Shown here one piece after another: positions 1-4,919 of a stretch of DNA of 5,406 bases. The stretch's first letter is position 1. Every line of letters starts with the position of its first letter. Under the pieces are notes generated by a model. That model did no database searches. It worked only from the letters and a program-made list of their open reading frames with translations, and had not been told where the DNA came from. The stretch is from positions 1 to 5,406 of the forward strand of contig JACNJI010000233.1 of the NCBI GenBank assembly GCA_014382645.1, given 5' to 3'. The position numbers and the translations under genes were made by a program. This stretch comes from Verrucomicrobiota bacterium. Lineage in GTDB: Bacteria > Verrucomicrobiota > Verrucomicrobiia > Opitutales > Seribacteraceae.

Positions 1-2560
1 TGCCGAGGAACAGGCCGAGAGCGCGAGCGCGGAAGGTGTTGGTGTTTTCATAGGCGCCGATCTTGATTGCTTTTTCCCATGCGAGGGGATCGTCCCCGGC
101 GTCGACAAGGCCGTAATAGGCCCAAACGTCGACGGTGGTGTCGCCACCGGTGCCGGTGACGGCGCCCGTGAGGTCGGCTCCGTAGAGACCGATTTCGGAA
201 GCGGCGTCAGCGGTAACCGAGGGAGCCGCGGTTACCTTGATCTTGGTCTGCCATGCTCCGGTCAAGCCGTTGGCGGTCGATACGATGAGAGTAACGTTGA
301 AGGAACCTGCCGCGGTGGGAGTACCTGAAAGCTGTCCCGTGGAGCTGTTGACGGACATCCATGCAGGTGCTTGGTATATACCAAACCAGTTGGGAGAGAA
401 ACTACCCGAAATCTTGTAGTGCTTGACATTCAGACCTACGTTACCCGCCAATTTGGTCGTGGTGACTTTCGGAGCGACGGCGTTGGCGTAGGGGTCGTCT
501 CCCATGTAGGGGTGGGAAGAGGGTAGGTTGATGCCCCATTTCTGGGCCAGATAACCTTCCACCTTCTTGCGGTTCTCCTCCAGCAGTTGTCCCTTGTATA
601 GTATAAATTCGGCCACTTCGCAATTCGAGGTTTCGCTACCGTTACCGTGGGCGCCGAACATGATTGTTTGGGGCGCCGGATTATTGTCGTGGCTGTTTAC
701 GCCGTCCTTGCGCAGGACCCCGTCCATCCAGATCCAAGCCTTTGGCGTTACGTTCTCGTTGTTTGCCTTGCTGGGTTCGTTGGAAGCGACGAAAACGTGA
801 AAAGCAGTGTCGCTGCCAATCCCGCCGGTATCAATCCACGTGTTGAAATGATGTCGGGATATCTGGTTGCCATGGTGCCCGAACAACCAGTTGTTGCTGG
901 ATGAAATTACTCGTTCGTTGTCACCGCCCGTGTAACGGGATACCCCGAAAGCGGTATAGCCGACCGGAAGGAGATCGCCTTCGAAGTTCTTGGTCGTGTA
1001 GGTGCGGTCGTTCGTGTACTGGACCACTTGGTGTCCGTTGGGTCCTTCCACTAGCTTGGGATCTCCCACTACGTTCGACATATGGTTGCCGGCTCCGGAT
1101 GCATCGGACCAAGTGGTGATCGTCTGGGGTGCGTCGGGATCGACCACTACGTCGGTGATCTCATTGCCGTCGAGCCAAAGAGCGAGCCCGCCGTGAGAAT
1201 CGTTGCGAATACCGGGAAGCTTGAAGGGCCAAGTCGCAGTGGTGGAAATGTTGGCGTAATTGCCGTCGGCGCTCTCCACGCTGTGTAGCGGGATATTAAC
1301 CGAAACGTCGCTCGGGTAGGTGGTTGGCGTGAGCGTGAAGGTGTAGGTGGAGCCCGAACCGGTGAAGTCCGTAACGGCGCCGCCGGTCACGTTCAGGTCT
1401 GCCGCGGTGAACCCGGTTACCGAAGTAGCGGTGGTTTCCACCTTGAAGTTCACGGTGACGGTCTGTATGCGCTTGCCCGCGTCGTCCGCCGTGATGATCG
1501 GATTTAGTTGCGGCCAAATGTCGCCCGCATATATGTCTTCGACTTCGCTTGCGGCAAGTTCTGCGTCGTAAATGCGGAGGTCGTCGATCTTGCCGTACCA
1601 CCAGCTCCCGTTGCCGCCGCTGTGGGAACCGAGAAACCACCTCACGGGCGGGCCTAAGGACTTTGTCTTGCCCGTGCCAATCCCGATCTGGATCTCGTTC
1701 TGATAAATCCTCATGGTGCCCGCTCCTCGATTGTGCGTGACTACGTAGTGGGTCCATTGCCCCCACAAGGGACCGGGGTTGTCATCGGCATTCGGAGGTT
1801 TGATATTTATGCGGTCGTACGATCCATGGCCTGAATCAAAGTACACATTATTGTTGTTCCAAGGCCAATGCAGGTTGATAACCCGACCGCTGGTACCCGC
1901 CGATTCCATAATGGAGGTAGCCTTTCCGGGAAGCTTTGCTGTGTCCCCGTTCATCCAGAAGGAGATGGAGTATGCCGTACCTGAGGCGGGTGGGTGAGCG
2001 GAGAGGGGGAGAGCCGTGCTCTTGGCGTCGTAGCTGAACGCATTGCCGAACTTACCCGTTGTCCAGGTGGCGCCGCCTATGCCCATGTGGTTTCCCTTTG
2101 CACTGGAGTCGAAGGTTTCGGAGCCCGTGCCCTCGTCGAATTTCCAGTGGGCGAGCATGTTGCTCGCACGAGTTACGGCACCCTCTATATAATTGATAGT
2201 GGAGCTCATCGCGGGGGTATCGACGTTGGCCGAATCCTTGGCCGCCCCTGCGGCTATGCTCAAGGTGGCTTGGCCGGGCCAAGAGTTGACCTTGACGTCC
2301 ATGCTGTAGTTACTGGCCGAGATCTGTGTGAAGTTGGAGAGTGTGCCGCCCGTTACGGTTACGTCGGAAGCATCGAACCCGGTGACGTTTTCCGGTACGC
2401 CGGATTTGGCAAACTGGATATTGATGCTCTCTTTGATTCTCGAGGTCTCATTGAGGCCGACCAAGAGTGCCGTGGTGCCGAATAGATTCGGCGTGACCAG
2501 AAAGACGGCGCAGAAGGCGACTAAGTTGAGGAGGATGTGTTTGTGTGTGTTCTTTGTCAT
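1..2560 (-). CDS. Large secreted multidomain LamG/Ig-like protein, C-terminus cut by window edge
   Basis: The frame reads from ATG at 2560 to the left edge, 853 codons without a stop. Residues 1-28 form a signal peptide: Lys/His-rich start, hydrophobic core ILLNLVAFCAVFLV, likely cleavage after NLFG; no lipobox Cys. Domains seen: Ig-like module (about 30-125, with VTGFDASDVTVTGG); LamG/concanavalin A-like domain (about 135-345, LAHWKFDEGTG to KIDDLRIYDAELAASEV, the usual Laminin_G_3 ending); second Ig-like copy (about 352-445, VTGFTAADLNVTGG); second concanavalin-like domain (about 457-685, LALWLDG, WSDASGAGNHM, then VEGYLAQKWG and HPY); He_PIG-type domain (about 698-778, AWMSVNSSTGQLSGTPTAAG); start of a fibronectin-III-like domain (780 on). 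Such proteins are exported and usually bind glycans or surfaces; the ligand here is unknown. No hydrolase catalytic motif is visible. The start is supported by the signal peptide and by a stop upstream with no earlier ATG in frame. No good Shine-Dalgarno is seen. Coding and domain calls are firm; function is not. Confidence 0.93.
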   Translation of the reverse strand, partial: MTKNTHKHILLNLVAFCAVFLVTPNLFGTTALLVGLNETSRIKESINIQFAKSGVPENVTGFDASDVTVTGGTLSNFTQISASNYSMDVKVNSWPGQATLSIAAGAAKDSANVDTPAMSSTINYIEGAVTRASNMLAHWKFDEGTGSETFDSSAKGNHMGIGGATWTTGKFGNAFSYDAKSTALPLSAHPPASGTAYSISFWMNGDTAKLPGKATSIMESAGTSGRVINLHWPWNNNNVYFDSGHGSYDRINIKPPNADDNPGPLWGQWTHYVVTHNRGAGTMRIYQNEIQIGIGTGKTKSLGPPVRWFLGSHSGGNGSWWYGKIDDLRIYDAELAASEVEDIYAGDIWPQLNPIITADDAGKRIQTVTVNFKVETTATSVTGFTAADLNVTGGAVTDFTGSGSTYTFTLTPTTYPSDVSVNIPLHSVESADGNYANISTTATWPFKLPGIRNDSHGGLALWLDGNEITDVVVDPDAPQTITTWSDASGAGNHMSNVVGDPKLVEGPNGHQVVQYTNDRTYTTKNFEGDLLPVGYTAFGVSRYTGGDNERVISSSNNWLFGHHGNQISRHHFNTWIDTGGIGSDTAFHVFVASNEPSKANNENVTPKAWIWMDGVLRKDGVNSHDNNPAPQTIMFGAHGNGSETSNCEVAEFILYKGQLLEENRKKVEGYLAQKWGINLPSSHPYMGDDPYANAVAPKVTTTKLAGNVGLNVKHYKISGSFSPNWFGIYQAPAWMSVNSSTGQLSGTPTAAGSFNVTLIVSTANGLTGAWQTKIKVTAAPSVTADAASEIGLYGADLTGAVTGTGGDTTVDVWAYYGLVDAGDDPLAWEKAIKIGAYENTNTFRARALGLFLG

Positions 2561-2569
2561 GACTCGTGG

Positions 2570-2582
2570 GCCGCTAAGCGGC
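2570..2582 (-). other. Small palindrome just upstream of the LamG-protein start
   Basis: The arms GCCGCT and AGCGGC flank a single base, giving a 5-bp stem with a 3-base loop in RNA. It ends 9 bases before the ATG at 2560, where a ribosome binding site would normally lie. It could affect initiation or be an operator half-site pair. The pairing is seen; the role is a guess. Confidence 0.35.
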
Positions 2583-2627
2583 GATCGGGTTCATCGTTGT
2601 TTTAAAAGGGAAGGTTCGATTGATTTA

Positions 2628-2633
2628 ATAATA
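2628..2633 (-). promoter_or_regulatory. Candidate -10 box for the LamG-protein gene
   Basis: On the minus strand this reads TATTAT, 5 of 6 matches to TATAAT. The hexamer 17 bases upstream (CGCACA, 2651-2656) matches only the last three bases of the -35 consensus. Transcription would begin near 2621, giving a leader of about 60 bases. If this is the promoter, the hairpins at 2656-2695 lie outside the transcript. Weak call in AT-rich DNA. Confidence 0.25.
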
Positions 2634-2655
2634 CTACGGGCACGCGAGTATGTGC

Positions 2656-2695
2656 GAGGGTACGCGAAAGACACCCTCAAGAGGGCGTCTCTTTC
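2656..2695. promoter_or_regulatory. Competing hairpins upstream of the LamG-protein gene
   Basis: ACCCTC (2673-2678) can pair with GAGGG at 2681-2685. That hairpin is extended outward by GAAAGA (2666-2671) against TCTTTC (2690-2695, one base unpaired), with a few mismatches between. The same ACCCTC can instead pair with GAGGGT at 2656-2661. The two pairings exclude each other, as in attenuators. Both flanks are pyrimidine- or purine-rich rather than pure T runs, so a terminator is not proven in either direction. Confidence 0.35.
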
Positions 2696-2788
2696 AATCG
2701 TCTGACTTGAAACGTTAAGAAGTGTAAATTCTTTCAAAATTCGAACTGGTGGAAGTTCTTGTGAAGTATTGATTACCTATTATTAGCC

Positions 2789-2828
2789 AAAGTTTGCCAA
2801 ATAATGCATGCAAATGGCAACTTTTTTT
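2789..2828 (+). terminator. Terminator-like hairpin with self-complementary loop
   Basis: The arm AAAGTTTGCCA (2789-2799) pairs with TGGCAACTTT (2815-2824): 10 base pairs with one bulged T. The T run continues to 2828, so the form is that of an intrinsic terminator on the plus strand. The 15-base loop contains TGCATGCA (2805-2812), a perfect palindrome. No gene on the plus strand ends here, so either an unseen small RNA stops here or the structure serves another purpose. The stem is AT-rich and of moderate strength. Confidence 0.35.
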
Positions 2829-2868
2829 AATTCATTTCGTAAAACGTTTACTTACAGGTTCTTGTGGG

Positions 2869-2904
2869 ATTGTTTTTTGCATTGTTTTTTGCATTGTTTT
2901 TTGC
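2869..2904. repeat. Three perfect 12-bp tandem repeats
   Basis: The unit ATTGTTTTTTGC occurs exactly three times in a row (2869-2880, 2881-2892, 2893-2904). Each copy has a T6 run, so the runs are spaced 12 bp apart, close to one helical turn, which may bend the DNA. No coding role is supported, although the 12-base period would keep any reading frame. Confidence 0.97.
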
Positions 2905-3095
2905 AAGTACACAAAGTTATTTTCTAATCAGCCGATTTTCGCCTTCTGTATTTATGCCTTATTGTGGCTATATATAAAGCAATAAATACCCATTAGCGCC
3001 AATTAGATTTCGAACTGAAACCGTCATGTCCCCGAGGTGTTTTTTTGTAATTTTCGTTCAAAGTTTATCAAGTAGTGAATTCAAATATTTTGTTT

Positions 3096-3137
3096 ATCCT
3101 TGGCTATCTTCGGATTGTAACCATCAAAATCAAGGAT
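3096..3137. repeat. Inverted repeat ATCCTTG / CAAGGAT
   Basis: ATCCTTG (3096-3102) and CAAGGAT (3131-3137) are perfect inverted 7-mers separated by 28 bases. The match continues outward (TT/AA) if one extra base is allowed. It could be a pair of protein-binding half sites upstream of the BI-1 gene or a chance match in AT-rich DNA. Confidence 0.4.
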
Positions 3138-3209
3138 TAATTAAGCTTTGCTTGAGGTATACGATAGACTAATGCGAGAGGAAAGTGAACTACAGTTGGG
3201 GGAAACTTC

Positions 3210-3254
3210 ATGCGATTTAGTTTGCTTGAACCTGCTTTGCCCTACATAAAGTGA
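3210..3254 (+). CDS. Possible 14-residue leader peptide upstream of the BI-1 gene
   Basis: ATG at 3210 opens a 14-codon frame (MRFSLLEPALPYIK) ending with TGA at 3252-3254, 46 bases before the BI-1 start. A purine run GGGGGAA (3198-3204) lies 5 bases before the ATG and could serve as a Shine-Dalgarno through G-U pairing. No run of a single amino acid suggests classical attenuation. It could be a translated leader or chance. Confidence 0.2.
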   Translation: MRFSLLEPALPYIK

Positions 3255-3271
3255 TGGGTGGTAAATTAGTT

Positions 3272-3277
3272 TATAAA
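3272..3277 (+). promoter_or_regulatory. Candidate -10 box for the BI-1 gene
   Basis: TATAAA matches TATAAT at 5 of 6 positions and would start transcription near 3284, leaving a short leader that still includes the ribosome binding site GGAG (3289-3292). No good -35 box lies 16-18 bases upstream. If this is the true promoter, the small ORF at 3210-3254 would not be on the transcript. Weak call. Confidence 0.25.
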
Positions 3278-3300
3278 ACCTAGACTACGGAGTAACACTT

Positions 3301-4005
3301 ATGCAGGAACAAACATTCACACTATCCGCGGCCAATTCACCGGCCGCCGAACGCGCGGCCTTCATCCGCAAGACCTACACGCACTTGGCGGGGGCTTTGC
3401 TTTTGTTTGCGGGCTTGGAATACTATCTTGTAAACGCACCATTCGCACAAAAGATGGCGATGGCGATGACGAGCGGTTTCTCTTGGTTGATCGTCTTGGC
3501 CGCCTTCATGGGGGTGGGTTACGTATCGGATAGGCTGGCCAGATCGCAGTCTTCCGAGGGCATGCAGTACTTGGGTCTTGGCCTGTCCGTGGTGGCATGG
3601 GCAATAATTTTCGTACCCTTACTCTACATGGCGACGATGTATTCCGATGCGGGGCTGATTCCCACCGCGGGATTGATGACCTTGCTGCTGGTGGGAGGCT
3701 TGACCGCTACGGTGTTCATAACGAAGAAGGATTTTTCCTTTCTCCGCGGCATATTGTCGATCGGGTCCTTCGTGGCCTTGGGATTCATCGTCTGTAGCAT
3801 GATCTTTGGGTTTTCTTTGGGATTGGTGTTCTCTTCCGTGATGATTATTTTTGCGGCCGTCTCGGTGCTGTATACGACCTCCAACGTCATGCACCACTTC
3901 CACCCGAGCCAGCACGTGGCTGCATCCTTGGCCTTGTTTTCGGCCGTGGCCTTGATGTTCTGGTACATTCTTCAGATGCTGATGGCTCTTACGGGCAGGG
4001 ACTGA
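3301..4005 (+). CDS. Bax inhibitor-1 (BI-1)/YccA-family inner-membrane protein
   Basis: 234 residues, a normal length for bacterial members of the Bax inhibitor-1 family. After a soluble N-terminus (1-26) there are seven hydrophobic segments: about 28-46, 60-76, 91-113, 117-140, 148-170, 174-191 and 204-229. Family features include the YTTSNVMHHF segment after helix 6 (191-200) and the final helix ending WYILQMLMAL. Relatives are E. coli YccA, which modulates the FtsH protease, and Bacillus YetJ, a pH-sensitive calcium leak channel. Which role applies here cannot be told. Where YetJ-type proteins have Asp after the Tyr of the helix 6 motif, this one has Thr192. The start is supported by GGAG (3289-3292), 8 bases before ATG. 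The gene appears to stand alone: a long AT-rich region precedes it and a strong terminator follows 28 bases after the stop. Confidence 0.93.
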   Translation: MQEQTFTLSAANSPAAERAAFIRKTYTHLAGALLLFAGLEYYLVNAPFAQKMAMAMTSGFSWLIVLAAFMGVGYVSDRLARSQSSEGMQYLGLGLSVVAWAIIFVPLLYMATMYSDAGLIPTAGLMTLLLVGGLTATVFITKKDFSFLRGILSIGSFVALGFIVCSMIFGFSLGLVFSSVMIIFAAVSVLYTTSNVMHHFHPSQHVAASLALFSAVALMFWYILQMLMALTGRD

Positions 4006-4032
4006 TCCGTACTTGGCGAGATTTTTTTCCAT

Positions 4033-4070
4033 GCCTTCCGGGGGTTCGATCCTCGGGAGGCTTTTTCTTT
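4033..4070 (+). terminator. Strong intrinsic terminator after the BI-1 gene
   Basis: The arm GCCTTCCGGGG (4033-4043) and the arm CCTCGGGAGGC (4051-4061) pair over 11 positions, with two G-T wobbles, around a 7-base loop. They are followed at once by TTTTTCTTT. It starts 28 bases after the BI-1 stop and separates that gene from gpmA. Confidence 0.92.
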
Positions 4071-4074
4071 AAGC

Positions 4075-4104
4075 GTGACGATTGCCCCTGCGGTTTGCTA
4101 TTTT
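4075..4104 (+). promoter_or_regulatory. Candidate promoter for gpmA
   Basis: GTGACG (4075-4080, 4 of 6 to TTGACA) and TATTTT (4099-4104, 4 of 6 to TATAAT) are separated by 18 bases, just downstream of the terminator. Transcription would start near 4111, about 22 bases before the gpmA ATG. The position is right because a promoter is needed after the terminator, but the boxes are mediocre. Confidence 0.35.
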
Positions 4105-4133
4105 ACAGGCCAATTTTTTAAATCCGAAGACAG

Positions 4134-4880
4134 ATGCACAAGCTAGTACTACTCAGACACGGCGAAAGCGAATGGAACCAAGAGAACCGATTCACCGGTT
4201 GGCACGACGTAGACCTGACCGCCAAGGGCGAGGAAGAGGGCAGGCGCTCGGGCCGATTGCTCAAGGATGAGGGCTTTGCCTTCGACGTCGTCTACACCTC
4301 GCTGCTCAAGCGTGCGATTCGCACGATGTGGTTGGCTCTGGAGGAATTGGATCAAACGTGGGTGCCCGTGCATCGCGAATGGCGTTTGAACGAGAGGCAC
4401 TACGGGGCCCTCCAAGGGCTGAACAAGGCGGAGACCGCGGCCAAGCATGGCGAGGACCAAGTATTGGTCTGGCGCAGAAGCTACGACGTACCGCCTCCCG
4501 CCTTGGATCCCGACGATGAGCGGCATCCGGGTAAGGACAGGCGATACGCCAACCTACCTGCGGAGAATCTTCCCCTTTCGGAATGCCTGAAGGACACCGT
4601 GGAGCGTTTCATGCCCTTGTGGCAGGACACGATTGCTCCCGCGGTGCAAGAGGGGAAAAGCGTGCTGATCGTGGCTCACGGCAATTCGCTTCGGGCCTTG
4701 GTCAAGTATCTGGACGGAGTATCCGAGGAAGATATCGTAGGGCTGAACATTCCCACCGGTATGCCTCTCATATATGATCTGGATGCCGACCTGAAACCAC
4801 TAGACCGTCGTTACTTGGGAGATCCCGAAGAAGTGGCCAAGGCGATGGAAGCCGTAGCCAATCAAGGCAAGGCCAAGTAA
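4134..4880 (+). CDS. gpmA: 2,3-bisphosphoglycerate-dependent phosphoglycerate mutase
   Basis: Interconverts 3-phosphoglycerate and 2-phosphoglycerate in glycolysis and gluconeogenesis, in the cytoplasm. The protein has 248 residues (E. coli GpmA 250) and is complete. The histidine phosphatase signature [10 protein letters not shown] lies at residues 6-15, with His9 as the expected phosphorylated residue. Arg60, Glu87 (in [11 protein letters not shown]), Arg114-Arg115 and His182 (in [10 protein letters not shown]) match the E. coli catalytic and binding residues with a constant shift of two. [15 protein letters not shown] (18-32) and the [12 protein letters not shown] segment near the C-terminus are also typical. 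The ATG lies two residues before the first beta strand, as in the family. Only a weak GAAGA precedes it. The upstream terminator makes this the first gene of its transcript; folE2 follows after 39 bases in the same direction. Confidence 0.97.
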   Translation: MHKLVLLRHGESEWNQENRFTGWHDVDLTAKGEEEGRRSGRLLKDEGFAFDVVYTSLLKRAIRTMWLALEELDQTWVPVHREWRLNERHYGALQGLNKAETAAKHGEDQVLVWRRSYDVPPPALDPDDERHPGKDRRYANLPAENLPLSECLKDTVERFMPLWQDTIAPAVQEGKSVLIVAHGNSLRALVKYLDGVSEEDIVGLNIPTGMPLIYDLDADLKPLDRRYLGDPEEVAKAMEAVANQGKAK

Positions 4881-4892
4881 GTTTGCCTTTTT
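4864..4892 (+). terminator. Weak terminator-like hairpin over the gpmA stop codon
   Basis: AAGGCAA (4864-4870) pairs perfectly with TTGCCTT (4883-4889) around a 12-base loop containing the TAA stop (4878-4880), and TTT follows (T run 4888-4892). The stem has 7 pairs, three of them G-C, so it is much weaker than the terminator after the BI-1 gene. It could give partial termination before folE2 or protect the 3' end of the gpmA transcript. Confidence 0.4.
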
Positions 4893-4919
4893 CCTGAAAA
4901 TCCAATTGAATTAGCTGAA

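Larger units (their letters stand above)
2561..3300. other. AT-rich divergent intergenic region (740 bases)
   Basis: This separates the minus-strand LamG-protein gene from the plus-strand BI-1 gene. Base composition falls from GC-rich coding sequence to about 30% G+C in counted blocks (18/60 in 2821-2880, 17/60 in 3061-3120). I see no supported protein gene. It holds palindromes, competing hairpins, a terminator-like hairpin, a 12-bp triplet repeat, several T6-T7 runs, an inverted repeat, a possible leader ORF and the BI-1 ribosome binding site. It most likely carries the promoters of both flanking genes. A small RNA is possible. Confidence 0.8.

Noticed and set aside
1296..1766. 156-residue open frame on the minus strand
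   Set aside because: It lies in another frame inside the 853-codon LamG-protein gene, and its Arg/His-rich translation has no recognisable domain. It is a shadow.
1994..2485. 163-residue open frame on the plus strand
   Set aside because: It is antisense to the LamG-protein gene, whose frame gives recognisable domains over the same bases. Other open frames in 237-2705 fail for the same reason.
2794..2985. 63-residue frame with TTG start and an IVFC repeat
   Set aside because: Its repeat comes from the 12-bp tandem DNA repeat. It has no ribosome binding site, begins inside a hairpin, and its composition is that of translated AT-rich DNA.
3026..3172. 48-codon frame on the plus strand
   Set aside because: No convincing ribosome binding site and no recognisable family; its codon use is that of the AT-rich spacer.
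2561..3300. Insertion-sequence remnant, CRISPR array, tRNA or phage attachment site in the AT-rich region
   Set aside because: I found no transposase fragment, terminal inverted repeats with target duplications, spacer-separated repeats, tRNA-like folds or CCA end. The 12-bp repeats have no spacers.
3619..4032. Antisense open frames of 137 and 114 residues
   Set aside because: They are antisense to the BI-1 gene, low in hydrophobic pattern and without family features.
4149..4526. 125-residue antisense frame
   Set aside because: It overlaps gpmA, whose catalytic residues are all in place on the plus strand.
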